Shown: positions 18,176 to 27,546, counted from the stretch's first letter. The stretch: 64,000 nucleotides of DNA from Verrucomicrobiales bacterium (GCA_029940475.1 JAPYUT010000012.1:5378-69377), one strand, 5' to 3'. Notes: generated from the letters alone by a model not told the origin. Numbers and translations: made by a program.

Positions 18176-18715
18176 ATGAAGCGAATATTACTAGGTGTGA
18201 GCGGATCCATTGCCGCCTATAAGGCAGCTGATCTGGCCAGCAGGCTCACTGACAATGGACATTCTGTCACTGTGGCGATGACTGCGGATGCCCGGGAATT
18301 CATCACTCCGCTGACGCTGCAGGTGTTGTCGAAGAACCCCGTTGTTTCAGGAATTTATGATGAGAAGGAGAGCTGGCGACCGGGGCACATTGCTCTGGCT
18401 GATGAGGCGGATCTTCTTCTTGTGGCACCCGCAACCGCCAATATTATCGCCAAGTTCGCCCATGGCATTGCGGACGATGTGTTGAGTGCCATTCATCTGG
18501 CAACCCGAGCGCCGGTTCTCATGGCACCGGCAATGAACGGCAAGATGTGGGAGCATCCCGCGACACGTGAGAATACGGAGAAGTTGCTTGCGCGCGGTGT
18601 CAGGATGATTGGCCCTGAAGAGGGAATGCTGGCTTGTGGCTATGAAGGCATTGGCCGCATGTGGCCGGTTGACGGAATCATTGAGGCGGTCGAGCAATTC
18701 CTGGCAGAGATTTAA
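18176..18715 (+). CDS. coaC: Phosphopantothenoylcysteine decarboxylase
   Basis: FMN-dependent decarboxylation of 4'-phospho-N-pantothenoylcysteine in CoA synthesis. The 179 residues hold only the flavoprotein half of the usual Dfp fusion: LLGVSGSIAAYKAADL at the start, LVAPATANIIAKFAHGIADD, the substrate-binding PAMNGKMWEHPAT and the flexible-loop segment MLACGYEGIGRM with the active-site Cys. The usual catalytic His is in GHIALAD. The gene ends three bases before coaB, on the same strand. Confidence 0.94.
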   Translation: MKRILLGVSGSIAAYKAADLASRLTDNGHSVTVAMTADAREFITPLTLQVLSKNPVVSGIYDEKESWRPGHIALADEADLLLVAPATANIIAKFAHGIADDVLSAIHLATRAPVLMAPAMNGKMWEHPATRENTEKLLARGVRMIGPEEGMLACGYEGIGRMWPVDGIIEAVEQFLAEI

Positions 18716-18718
18716 GGA

Positions 18719-19357
18719 GTGCGAATCCTGATTACAGCGGGACCAACCCGGGAGGCGATCGATCCGGTACGTTATATCTCCAATCGCTCGTCCGGCAGGA
18801 TGGGTTATGCGCTTGCCGCACAGGCACATGCACGTGGCCATGAGGTGTTGCTGGTGAGCGGGCCGGTTGGCATTGTTTCGCCGGAAGGTTGCGAAAAAGT
18901 GGCGGTGGAAAGTGCGCAGGAGATGTTTGATGCGGTTGAGCGGCTCGTTGATGGCTGTGAGGCGGTGGTCATGTCGGCGGCTGTTGCTGATTATGCCCCT
19001 GTTCATCCGCAGCGGCAGAAGATAAAGAAAAGTGCTGATGACCTTGTCCTCGAGCTTGCGAAAACCAGGGATATCCTTGCTGCAATGCGTGGCGAATTTA
19101 AATTTAAGGGTTTATTGGTTGGTTTTGCTGCCGAGACTGAGAACATGCGTGGCAACGCACTTGAGAAAATGAGAGGCAAAGGCTGTGACCTTGTAGTGGC
19201 CAATGACGTGTCGCGCAGTGATATCGGGTTTGATAGTGAATATAATGCGGTGATAATCTTTGGAGCCGATGGTTCAGAGCAGATAGTCAGCAGGCAATTA
19301 AAGCAGGATGTGGCAATCTCAATACTTGCTGCAATGGAATCCGCTGCAGCAAAATGA
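18719..19357 (+). CDS. coaB: Phosphopantothenate--cysteine ligase
   Basis: It joins cysteine to 4'-phosphopantothenate, the step before CoaC. The 212-residue product matches the C-terminal half of Dfp: ITAGPTREAIDPVRYISNRSSGRMG at the nucleotide site (given here by its ends), AAVADYAP, the KIKK lysines, FAAETEN and NDVSRSDIGF. It starts with GTG only three bases after the coaC stop, and the GGAG ribosome site lies across that junction, so the two are translationally coupled. Most bacteria carry these two activities on a single chain; here they are two. Confidence 0.94.
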   Translation: MRILITAGPTREAIDPVRYISNRSSGRMGYALAAQAHARGHEVLLVSGPVGIVSPEGCEKVAVESAQEMFDAVERLVDGCEAVVMSAAVADYAPVHPQRQKIKKSADDLVLELAKTRDILAAMRGEFKFKGLLVGFAAETENMRGNALEKMRGKGCDLVVANDVSRSDIGFDSEYNAVIIFGADGSEQIVSRQLKQDVAISILAAMESAAAK

Positions 19358-19364
19358 TAACCCG

Positions 19365-20126
19365 ATGAATGAATTCCTAGATATAGCCGGAGATGCTGCC
19401 CGGGCTGCAGGCAAGCTTCTGCGTGAGCACTACGGCAAGGATCAGGAGGTGGAAACCTTTGAGGATCATGACATCAAGCTGCACCTTGATGTTCGTTGCC
19501 AGGAATTGATTACCGGGATCATCCTTGGTAAGTTTCCCGATCACACGATTGTGGGAGAGGAGGGAAATGCGGGGCTTGAGAATGGCGAGTTTCAATGGGT
19601 GATTGACCCTATCGACGGCACCGTTAATTATTTTTTCGGGATACCGCATTTCTGTGTGTCAATAGCCTTGCGGCGTGGTGCTGCTGATGACTGGCTACTG
19701 GGAGTGATTTATGACCCGATGATGGACGAGTTCTGGGCGGTAGAGGCCGGAGGCACGCCGACGCTCAACGGCAACCCAATTGCAACGAGTGATCGCCAGG
19801 AGATGGCGCAAGCGGTTGTAACTGTAGGTTTTTCCAAGACAAAGGCCGCAATGGAGGCCGGGTTCGAGCGCTACCGGGAGATTTCCTGCCAGGTGCGCAA
19901 ATCGCGCATGATGGGCAGTGCGGCGCTGGCGCTGGCGTATATTGCCTGCGGCAGGCTTGATGCGTATATTGAGGAGGTCATCAGCCTGTGGGATATTGCG
20001 GCGGGCAGGATGCTGGTGGAGGCGGCAGGCGGGTGTGTTGAACTGATCGCAAGCCCGATTGATCCCGGCAAGCTCTCAATTTGTGCGTGGAACGGGAAGT
20101 TGCCACTGCAGGGAACCCTTGCTTGA
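19365..20126 (+). CDS. Inositol monophosphatase family protein
   Basis: Mg2+-dependent sugar-phosphate phosphatase of 253 residues from ATG 19365. The metal-site motifs are all there: GEEG near residue 66, IDPIDGTVNYFFGIP (the D-x-I-D-G-T-x-N signature) and SLWDIAAG toward the end. Substrates in this family include inositol phosphate, histidinol phosphate and 3'-phosphoadenosine phosphate; the sequence does not decide between them. It begins seven bases after coaB and ends eight before ispF, so it belongs to the same plus-strand operon. Confidence 0.9.
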   Translation: MNEFLDIAGDAARAAGKLLREHYGKDQEVETFEDHDIKLHLDVRCQELITGIILGKFPDHTIVGEEGNAGLENGEFQWVIDPIDGTVNYFFGIPHFCVSIALRRGAADDWLLGVIYDPMMDEFWAVEAGGTPTLNGNPIATSDRQEMAQAVVTVGFSKTKAAMEAGFERYREISCQVRKSRMMGSAALALAYIACGRLDAYIEEVISLWDIAAGRMLVEAAGGCVELIASPIDPGKLSICAWNGKLPLQGTLA

Positions 20127-20134
20127 TTTAAAAA

Positions 20135-20611
20135 ATGGCAACTCGATCTGGCATTGGATATGACGTGCACCGCTTGGTTGCGGGCAGGAAACTCATTCTT
20201 GGTGGTGTTGATATTCCCCACGCGAAAGGGCTTGAGGGGCATTCGGATGCGGATGTGCTCTGCCACGCAATTGCGGACGCCCTTCTCGGGGCACTTGGGG
20301 AACCGGATATCGGCCATTATTTTCCGCCTTCTGATCCTTCAATTAAGGACATCAGCAGTATCGAGATTCTAAAGAAGGTGGCCCGGGTTGTTGCTGACAG
20401 GGAGGCGACGGTGATTAACGTTGATGTGACATTAATAGCGGAGGCTCCCAGGATTCTGCCGCATGCGCTGGCAATGAAGGAGAACATTGCGCATGTCCTG
20501 GGGATAAGTATCGGCCAGGTTGGTGTCAAGGCGACGACCAGCGAGGGCATGGGCTTTGTGGGCCGGGAGGAAGCAATGGCGGCAATGGCAGTGGCAAGCG
20601 TGGAGATCTAG
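20135..20611 (+). CDS. ispF: 2-C-methyl-D-erythritol 2,4-cyclodiphosphate synthase
   Basis: Fifth step of the MEP isoprenoid pathway, forming the cyclic diphosphate with release of CMP. The 158-residue length is standard. Metal ligands appear in GYDVHRL (Asp, His) and the second His in EGHSDADVLCHA; GALGEPDIGHYFP, the hydrophobic cavity region and the C-terminal KATTSEGMGFVGREE are all conserved. It closes the coaC-coaB-IMPase-ispF run and is convergent with the large Bat-like gene. Confidence 0.96.
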   Translation: MATRSGIGYDVHRLVAGRKLILGGVDIPHAKGLEGHSDADVLCHAIADALLGALGEPDIGHYFPPSDPSIKDISSIEILKKVARVVADREATVINVDVTLIAEAPRILPHALAMKENIAHVLGISIGQVGVKATTSEGMGFVGREEAMAAMAVASVEI

Positions 20612-20619
20612 GGAGCAGG

Positions 20620-20646
20620 CAGCCGCTGGATTTTTTTACGCGGCTG
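20620..20646. terminator. Inverted repeat between convergent ispF and Bat-like operon
   Basis: CAGCCGC at 20620-20626 pairs with GCGGCTG at 20640-20646; the T run (seven T) sits inside the loop instead of after the stem. It lies nine bases after the ispF stop codon and could help end transcription from that side, though it is not a standard intrinsic terminator. Confidence 0.35.
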
Positions 20647-20682
20647 GGGCAGGGCTGGCTGTTCGCTGTGCCGGTGGCGTTA

Positions 20683-23600
20683 TTAGGCAGCCAGGGTTAC
20701 CCATTTTTCTGCCAGGATCTTGAGATCCGGCGAGCTTCCTTCGCTACGGCCAAAATAGTGGCGTTCAAGTTTTTCTATTGCGTCTTTGAGTTGTGAATGG
20801 GTATCGGCAGCAAGGGAATTTTCATCACGAATCTTGTGTAGCAGCCCAATCACGGTAAACGGGGTGAGTTCATTCGGGATCGTGTAGCGCGTTGCCTTGT
20901 CGGTCATTGCGGCCCCTGTGGTTTTCTTGCGAAAGACAGCTATAAAAATGATGACAGCCAAAAGCAGGGCTCCGGCAATCGTAATCGGGATCAGCCCGTA
21001 GCTTTTACTGCCATAGGTTCCCTTAAGTGGAGTAATCCGTGAGGTTTCGACAAGGTCAGCATCTTCATAGCGCTGGTAGACAACCTCGCTATCCTTCATT
21101 TGCGGTTCAGGGAAGACAAATTCGCCCGGTTGCTCAGCAGGCGCATCAACCATGAAGGTCAGCATCCAGTTGCGCTCGCTGATTGCTCCTGCGCCTTGCG
21201 CCTCAGAGTCAAGTTGCTGGATGGCGAGTTCCCCCCCGGAGGATTCCGCCAGCTTAAAGCCCTTCGGGTTAAAACTTAAAAGTTGTTGCAGGCCGGGGAC
21301 GAGACCGCTGGCCGTGGCTTTCACCTCGACTTCGATTTGCCCTTTTTCTGCCTGCCGTTCATCAAGGATCTGGATAATTTCCAGGTTTTTGACCTGATAG
21401 GCCTCCCCGGTTTCCGGTTTTGCGTCGATTGGGACAGGAGCGGTTGCAATCGGCAGGATCACGAATCCGCTGGTGTCGAGAAAATCCAAATCAATCTGCA
21501 CTGGTGGAACCTTGTCGACTTCCGGTGAGCGTGCCTTGAGCAGCAGGTAGGCATACGGGGTAATCCTCCAGCCCTGGCGACCGGTTCCGCGTGAACTTAT
21601 CTTGTTGTTGTGGAAGGTGACCGACAGGACCTCAAAATGATCAGAGAGTGCCGCGCGGGAGGTTTCCTCAAATTTTTCACGGTAGTTCTGTGTCGGTCTG
21701 CCATAATTGTAGGCGTAACTCGCGTTGTTCTGGTTGGTGAGGTATTTGGAGAATCCACCTGCCTCGCGTTCGATCTCGGTGGTATGGCGGATATCGACAA
21801 AGACACCAAAGGGTTCGGTATGTCCCACGGTGGAGTGCCCGTCAATCCTGGCAACCAGTTGAATCTCGGCGACAAGGTCACTGTAATAATCGAAAACCTT
21901 ACGTGCCGCCGCCGCTTTTTCGTGCCCGCCCACGATGGTGATTCCATGCTTAAGGTAGCGTTGTTTGAGCTCAGGCTTAACCGAACTTATGCGGGCGGCG
22001 AGGGCATTGGCGAAGCGTGCCAGATGACGCTCAGCAGCGGCACCCGGGAGCTTGGCCAGTGCGTCCTTTATTGATGTAATCTGAGCCGGCGAGGGTTGTT
22101 GAGTTTCGCGCAGTGCCCCGAGGTCACTGGCCCCGAGTGCCGCATACATCCAGTGCTCAAATACCTCAGTACTCTCCTCCTCTTCGTTCTCCGGGAGAGC
22201 ATCGGAGTAAAAACCCGCTGCCCGGGCAAACATCCCGAAGGCGCTTCTGCGCTTGGCGGTGAATTCACTGTTGTTACCGGTTTCCTGTGAGAAATTGTTC
22301 AGGTCAAAAGCAAGGCAGGCCCGGACCAGCCACAGCCTCCAGTCCTTCGGGTGGGTTTCCAGGGAATCGAGGACGATTGAATACGCACTGTCATAACCAC
22401 CGGCAACCTCGGCCATTATTTCGGCATCTTTCCGCTTGGTCTTGGCATCCTGCTGGGTTTTGGGATCGCGCCAGACGGTTGCCAGGTTGGTGCGCATGGT
22501 GGAGGCAATTGCCGCGACAGTATCCGGCTCCATGTCCTCGAAGCTGCCGAATATTTTATTAATGGCGCTGAGTTTATAGACTTCAGCCCGGCTGTGGATT
22601 TTGGTAAAAGCCGCGGTCAGTTTACTCTGGTCAAGTTTTCCGGTTGGCAGTGATTGTAGCTTGGCAGCCCATACGGCGAGCTCGGCCAGGTTGCGTTCCT
22701 GTTTTGACCGGGTGAGGGGTATGGAGTTGGCGCGCTGGTTATAGCCATACATATATCCGTACTTATAACTGCGGTTGCGGCCGGAGTTTGGGTCGTGATT
22801 ATCCGCCCAGACCCGCAGGAATTCCTCCGCAAGTTCCTTGCCGGTTTCCGGATGACTGGAGGATATTTTTTCAATGTAGGGAAAGGCTTTTTCCGGTTCA
22901 TTAACCTTTAGGTAAAGTTGTGCATAGAGTGCGGAAAATCTGGGGCGAAGATCAGCGTCGAGTTGGGAGAGCCATCCGTCACCGGGACTGACCTTGAGTA
23001 ATTCACCCGATGCAATCGGGGCCGGTGTGCTGCTGCTTGTTCCCCTGGAGAGTGTTGTCGGATTTTCGTAATACATGTTGCCAAAACGATCCCAGCGCAT
23101 TTTGGGTCCGAGGGTATTGGACGTGCCATACCGGTAGCTGAATGCTCCTTCACCGAGCCAGTTCAGGGCGAGCAGGTTTAATACCTGTGACCAGGGTTTA
23201 AGCTGGACATCCTTGGTTGCGAGCAGTGCTTCCACCGCGGTCTTCTGCAGGGTAAGCCGGCGCAGTCGTGCGGAGGATGCCAGTTCGGAGCGACCGCGTG
23301 AAGTCAGTGCACCAATGGTTGCCAATACTTCCCGTCCGCGCCGGGCATCTCCGGTGAAGCTGCCTCCCAGCCAGTTTTGGCCGAGTTCCTTCTCGATTTT
23401 CGGCACAAGTTCAACGGCACGCGCAAGGGCGCCCTCCCTTGCGTCCATATTTTTTTCGGGGTGAGCGAGAACTGATTGTGTCGCCTGCCAAGCAGCAGCC
23501 AGATGTCCTTTCCCCGGCTTTTTCGCATGCATCGCCACATGATAACCGGCGATCAACTCGAGAGCTTCCGGGGAGGCGGATTGATCCTGGCGGGGAAGGA

Positions 23601-24450
23601 AAATCCCCGCCTCGGCAGGCAACCCGGCGGCAATGAGGAGCCTGGCGGCAGCGAGGCGCTTGCCGGGGTCGGTGGCACCTCCAAGTTTGGCACTTCCTGC
23701 AGTGAGTATTTTAACCACGACATCGGGAAAGTGCCCGGCTGCCAGTGAAGTTTTCAGGAGGTTGCCGAACTTCGGCAGCAGAGTCTTGGTATCAAGTGTC
23801 CCGGGACAGGCATCCGCCAGGCCGACGATGTCCGCTGGCGAAAGAAAGTTTTTCTCGGTGAATTTCGGGTTTGACGGTGTAATTACGCTGCCGGGCTTGG
23901 ACTTGATCCGGGGCGTACGGGCGAGTGCATCCAGCATCAATGCATAGGCCTTGAGCGCGTTGCCCGGTTTCTGGAATTGTGAATGGAAAAAAATACCGAC
24001 TGCCGGCCAGTCACCGCGCGCGACATCAAGGGTGAGTGCCTGAAGGGCAATGTCAGCGGTATCTTTTTTTGCCGGTGCGGTATCGGTATCCGCTTCTTGA
24101 GGCTCTTGGATTTTTCGTGGGGATTTGGCAGGCAGGTCGGGATTAATCCAGTGTTTGAGAATATTTGAAGGGCGGCGATCAAAAACGACCTTTGCAAATT
24201 TAGCTAATAACAGGGTATCCTTGTCCGGTGGCCTTGCGGGCGATTGCGGTGGCTTCGTGGTTGTGGAATCCCTGTTAAGGTTCTGGTTGCCGCCCGGTAT
24301 TTCCCTGGGGGTTCCCGGTTTCACCATCCTTTCTTTAATTTTGATCGGGGCGACAGGGGGCCCCTTTGGCGCCCGGGTCGGTATTTGCGCATAAAGCACA
24401 GAGACCGAGGAGAGAATAAGCGTAATGCCCGTGAGGTAAGCGGGTGTCAT
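20683..24450 (-). CDS. 1255-residue membrane-anchored protein at the end of the Bat-like operon
   Basis: I do not recognise a named family. A signal peptide (about 1-21) leads into a Pro/Thr-rich segment to about 100, then some 700 residues of helical, TPR-like sequence, including a Tyr/Gly-rich patch (YKYGYMYGYN). From about 850 to 1140 the sequence turns to beta-rich, Ig-like stretches. One transmembrane span lies at about 1152-1173 and an 82-residue cytoplasmic tail ends the protein. Signal, beta domains, one late span and a short tail recall BatD, but this protein is much longer. It is the last gene of the moxR operon. The predicted job is a periplasmic scaffold tied to the von Willebrand proteins; this is inference. 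Confidence 0.75.
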   Translation of the reverse strand: MTPAYLTGITLILSSVSVLYAQIPTRAPKGPPVAPIKIKERMVKPGTPREIPGGNQNLNRDSTTTKPPQSPARPPDKDTLLLAKFAKVVFDRRPSNILKHWINPDLPAKSPRKIQEPQEADTDTAPAKKDTADIALQALTLDVARGDWPAVGIFFHSQFQKPGNALKAYALMLDALARTPRIKSKPGSVITPSNPKFTEKNFLSPADIVGLADACPGTLDTKTLLPKFGNLLKTSLAAGHFPDVVVKILTAGSAKLGGATDPGKRLAAARLLIAAGLPAEAGIFLPRQDQSASPEALELIAGYHVAMHAKKPGKGHLAAAWQATQSVLAHPEKNMDAREGALARAVELVPKIEKELGQNWLGGSFTGDARRGREVLATIGALTSRGRSELASSARLRRLTLQKTAVEALLATKDVQLKPWSQVLNLLALNWLGEGAFSYRYGTSNTLGPKMRWDRFGNMYYENPTTLSRGTSSSTPAPIASGELLKVSPGDGWLSQLDADLRPRFSALYAQLYLKVNEPEKAFPYIEKISSSHPETGKELAEEFLRVWADNHDPNSGRNRSYKYGYMYGYNQRANSIPLTRSKQERNLAELAVWAAKLQSLPTGKLDQSKLTAAFTKIHSRAEVYKLSAINKIFGSFEDMEPDTVAAIASTMRTNLATVWRDPKTQQDAKTKRKDAEIMAEVAGGYDSAYSIVLDSLETHPKDWRLWLVRACLAFDLNNFSQETGNNSEFTAKRRSAFGMFARAAGFYSDALPENEEEESTEVFEHWMYAALGASDLGALRETQQPSPAQITSIKDALAKLPGAAAERHLARFANALAARISSVKPELKQRYLKHGITIVGGHEKAAAARKVFDYYSDLVAEIQLVARIDGHSTVGHTEPFGVFVDIRHTTEIEREAGGFSKYLTNQNNASYAYNYGRPTQNYREKFEETSRAALSDHFEVLSVTFHNNKISSRGTGRQGWRITPYAYLLLKARSPEVDKVPPVQIDLDFLDTSGFVILPIATAPVPIDAKPETGEAYQVKNLEIIQILDERQAEKGQIEVEVKATASGLVPGLQQLLSFNPKGFKLAESSGGELAIQQLDSEAQGAGAISERNWMLTFMVDAPAEQPGEFVFPEPQMKDSEVVYQRYEDADLVETSRITPLKGTYGSKSYGLIPITIAGALLLAVIIFIAVFRKKTTGAAMTDKATRYTIPNELTPFTVIGLLHKIRDENSLAADTHSQLKDAIEKLERHYFGRSEGSSPDLKILAEKWVTLAA

Positions 24451-24506
24451 TATGGTTGGAGCAGTGCTGAATTAGCCGGGACCGGCAGCTTTCTCAGGCT
24501 GTGTAT

Positions 24507-24626
24507 TTACGATCCGATGCCATCGGGTGGCGGTGCTTCACCGGCTCCTCGTGAGTCTTTGGCTTTTTTGCCTGTTTTCGCTTTACTGGCCCGACCGGGC
24601 TTGGTTCCGCTACCGCAGCCTTGTCA
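24507..24626 (-). other. Open frame continuing past the stop of the TPR gene
   Basis: After the TGA at 24626-24624 the same frame stays open for 38 codons to TAA at 24509-24507. The added stretch is rich in Gly, Lys, Ala and Pro (starts QGCGSGTKPG, ends PPPDGIGS), like the low-complexity tails often seen on exported TPR proteins. It may mark a recent nonsense mutation, a readthrough extension, or chance. Confidence 0.4.
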
Positions 24627-25217
24627 TTGGCTTGGCAGCGGCAGGCCCTGCAATTCACTGAGGTCAATGCGGGCGAGCTTGATCGCCGCTTCAAGATTTT
24701 CCCTCGCCTGGTTGGCATTCTCCGGGCTTCCCGACGTGCCGGCAAATTCTGCGGCGGCACGGTAATTTTGGCGGGAAGATTCGATGACCGGCTCCCAGGT
24801 TTCTCTTGCATGACCCTCCAGGCGCAACAGCCATGTCATGTAATATTGAGCACTGGCCAGCGTTGATTTGGTCTCGGCAATAAGCCCGGGAGTCGCCGCT
24901 GCATTTTTTCCAAGGTCATCGAGCAGTGAAACAAGGTCTTTATGTGCGTCAGGCAGGCCCGCGCATTGCATTTGTGCCTTGGCTTTCTCCAGCCGTAATC
25001 TCGGTATTGCCAGAGCGTTATCGGGGGGCATGTCACTGATTGCCTGGTCGAAGGCCGTGACTGCCTCTGCAAACTCTTCAGCTTCCAGGTGTGCTTTGGC
25101 CCGGGCAATATGTCCGGCCACGTCGTCTTCCTGGAGCCTGTCCTGCCCGGGTCCGTAGTGGTATGCGGCAGCTACAAGCGGGATAAGAAGCCACAGTAAA
25201 ATGAAAGACTTGCGCAT
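24624..25217 (-). CDS. Small exported TPR-like protein in the Bat-like operon
   Basis: From ATG 25217 (MRKSFILLWLL) the product has 197 residues: an N-terminal hydrophobic segment that is a signal peptide or anchor, followed by helical TPR-like repeats (AKAHLEAEEFAEAVTAFDQA is one clear unit) to the end. It occupies the position that BatC or BatE, also TPR proteins, hold in Bat operons. It begins 37 bases after the RND transporter stop codon. The upstream in-frame start at 25277 adds residues without signal-peptide character, so 25217 is preferred. The frame after its stop is unusual (see 24507-24626). Confidence 0.78.
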   Translation of the reverse strand: MRKSFILLWLLIPLVAAAYHYGPGQDRLQEDDVAGHIARAKAHLEAEEFAEAVTAFDQAISDMPPDNALAIPRLRLEKAKAQMQCAGLPDAHKDLVSLLDDLGKNAAATPGLIAETKSTLASAQYYMTWLLRLEGHARETWEPVIESSRQNYRAAAEFAGTSGSPENANQARENLEAAIKLARIDLSELQGLPLPSQ

Positions 25218-25254
25218 GATAAGTATTTTAATACTAACTTGTAAGGAATTACGA

Positions 25255-27546
25255 TCAAGGTAATTTCGACTGATCACTGAAAAGTTTAAGCAGGGCCGGG
25301 AGAATAATAAGATCCGCGATCAGTGCGGCGGCCAAGGTGGTGCAGGCCACAGCGGTAAAGGAACGATACATTGGCAGTGAGCTGAAGAGGATGCTGCCCA
25401 GTCCGCAGAGCATGACCGAAGTGGTAATGGCGAGCACCTGCCCGACACGCATGAAGCTGCAACTGAGCGCATCATTGGTATTCAGTCCGTTTATGCGCTC
25501 GGCTTGGTAACGGCTCAGGAAGTGGATGGAATCATCGGCGGCGATGCCGACACAGATGGTGAACGCGCAGACAATCTCCAGGGAGAGTGGAATATTAAAC
25601 AGCGCCAGGCCTGCGGCACAGGCAAGCAGCGGGAACAGGTTTGGCAGCATTGCAATTAACCCGACACGCAGCGAGCGGTAGGCAACGGTGATCATGATGA
25701 GGATGATTACAATCGCCACGGCAAGGCTGCGCGCGAGGTCGTTTACCATGCGGTGGAGGTATCGCCCACGGCCGACGGCTCCGCCGGCAAGGTCGAATTC
25801 GTAATCAGGATATTGCTCATTAAGGGTTTCCAAACGGCTCTCGAGGAGATCATAGACAGGCACATATTTAGCAACCCCGAGATCCTGTACGCGAACAGCG
25901 ATGATGGCACTTTTTAAATCCGGTCGATAGAATGGCCTGACAATCCTGACAAAACCAGGTGTGGCCATGTCAAGCAGGCGACTGCCGGTTGAGGGATTGT
26001 TACCCAGTCCCGGAAGAGCGGCGAGGATGGTGCGAATTGACAGCGGTTTACTGAGCAGCGGGGTGCCTGAATTCAACATTTTGGTTTCCTGGCGCACGTC
26101 CTCGACCAGCTTCTCGATGTCGCCGAGAACCTGGAATTTATTTTCACCGCCCTGTTTCCAGCTCACTGCTATTTTAACGACCTGGATGCCTCCCATCTCG
26201 GCATCAGCATGGGCCAGGGCAGATGAGATATTGCTGTTGTCCGGCAATTGGTTGCGCAGGAAAATGTCGGGTTTAAGGGTGGCTGTTAACCATGCGCAAC
26301 CGATGGTGAGCAGGGTCGTTATCACGACCACTGTGGCTGCCCGGGTGATTATAATGTTGATGAATCTCTGGAAGAAACCAATGAGGTATTGGCCCTTTGG
26401 TTTCACCGGTTTTTTTATCCCTCTGCCGGGCAAGATACGGCGTAATTTTCGCATGAGGCGTTCCTCCAGATTTTCCGTGGCGGCATGCCTGGTAAGGATC
26501 GGCACAATCAGCATGACTGCCATGAAGGTGAGCAGCGTGCCGATTGCACAGTCACGGCCAAAGTCACTTATCATTTTGGCTTCGGCTATCATGAGCGATG
26601 CAAAGCCGGCAGTGGTGGTAAGTGCCGAGAGCAGGCAGGGCAGGCCAAGTTTGCGGAGTGCGGCCGCTGTGGCTGCACGTGGATCCAGTCCGGTTTTACG
26701 TTCGCGATGCAACTGGAAAACAATATGCGCGGCGTTGGTGAAGCCGATCATGGCCAGGATCATAGGCATGATCACCATGGAAAGGCTGTTGAGGTGCTCG
26801 CCGGTGAATCCCAGGAAACCAAGGGTCCACAGCAGGCCGATTGAGGGGGGGGCTGTGACCACGAGTGTGGTTATCAGCCCGCGGAAGAAAAGCAGGGCAA
26901 GGATTGCGGCAAGAGAATAGCCAATGATCTGGAAACGTCGCTGCTCATTCTTCATGGCGTCGTGTCTTGCAATATCAATTGGCAGCAGCCCGATTAATCT
27001 GGCGCGGATGGCGGAATTTTCGGCATTTAACCGGGCGGCCTTTTCAATCTTGCTCACCGTTTCCACTGCTTTCTCCCGGTTCGTTAACCTGATGCTCAGT
27101 GGCACGAGTGCCGTTCGTGCATCAAGCGAGAGCAGGTTTCCGGCGATCACAGGGTGCTTGAGTGCCCGCCTGCGGCAGGCTTCGTGTTCTGCAACAGTGT
27201 CTCCGGCATCGGGGAACATTGGTAGAAGCAACCCGTCGGTGGAAATTTCAATGACTTCCGGCAGAGTCCTGACGCGGTGCAGCAGATTCTTGAAAGCATC
27301 CGCGGCCTCAGGGTCAAAGAGATCACCACCCCCGGGGCAGTCAATGAGCAACAGCACCTCAGAACCATCAGCCCCAAATTTTTCCTTTATCCGCTCATTG
27401 AGTTCTTGATCGGATTTGGGTGCCGGATTTGTTTTGTCCCTGTGTTCACGCTCCCGGGTAGCGCCAAAGATCGCGATAGCGCTGATCAGGGTGATGACGG
27501 AAAGGGCCAACCACGGCCGCCGCACCGGGAGTTCGGACAGGATCAT
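25255..27546 (-). CDS. RND-superfamily (MMPL-type) transporter
   Basis: A 763-residue membrane protein with the RND double layout: a first span at about 10-28, a periplasmic loop, five spans at about 205-360, a second first-type span near 405, a second periplasmic loop and a final five-span bundle at about 620-755. Conserved features are GFTNAAHIVFQ in the first half and GIAADDSIHFLSRY in the second; the paired Asp residues fit proton coupling. Size and layout match the MMPL/HpnN branch that moves lipids or hydrophobic molecules, not drug pumps of AcrB size. Its ATG overlaps the upstream von Willebrand gene stop by four bases (27543-27546), so it is tightly coupled to the Bat-like genes. Confidence 0.88.
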   Translation of the reverse strand: MILSELPVRRPWLALSVITLISAIAIFGATREREHRDKTNPAPKSDQELNERIKEKFGADGSEVLLLIDCPGGGDLFDPEAADAFKNLLHRVRTLPEVIEISTDGLLLPMFPDAGDTVAEHEACRRRALKHPVIAGNLLSLDARTALVPLSIRLTNREKAVETVSKIEKAARLNAENSAIRARLIGLLPIDIARHDAMKNEQRRFQIIGYSLAAILALLFFRGLITTLVVTAPPSIGLLWTLGFLGFTGEHLNSLSMVIMPMILAMIGFTNAAHIVFQLHRERKTGLDPRAATAAALRKLGLPCLLSALTTTAGFASLMIAEAKMISDFGRDCAIGTLLTFMAVMLIVPILTRHAATENLEERLMRKLRRILPGRGIKKPVKPKGQYLIGFFQRFINIIITRAATVVVITTLLTIGCAWLTATLKPDIFLRNQLPDNSNISSALAHADAEMGGIQVVKIAVSWKQGGENKFQVLGDIEKLVEDVRQETKMLNSGTPLLSKPLSIRTILAALPGLGNNPSTGSRLLDMATPGFVRIVRPFYRPDLKSAIIAVRVQDLGVAKYVPVYDLLESRLETLNEQYPDYEFDLAGGAVGRGRYLHRMVNDLARSLAVAIVIILIMITVAYRSLRVGLIAMLPNLFPLLACAAGLALFNIPLSLEIVCAFTICVGIAADDSIHFLSRYQAERINGLNTNDALSCSFMRVGQVLAITTSVMLCGLGSILFSSLPMYRSFTAVACTTLAAALIADLIILPALLKLFSDQSKLP

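Noticed and set aside
24494-24811. Minus-strand 105-residue frame overlapping the end of the TPR gene
   Set aside because: It runs out of frame with the conserved TPR sequence and is basic and low in complexity; the in-frame tail at 24507-24626 is the more sensible view.
25961-26920. Plus-strand frame of 319 residues inside the RND transporter gene
   Set aside because: It mirrors the hydrophobic transporter sequence; the minus frame has the RND motifs and the neighbours overlap it.
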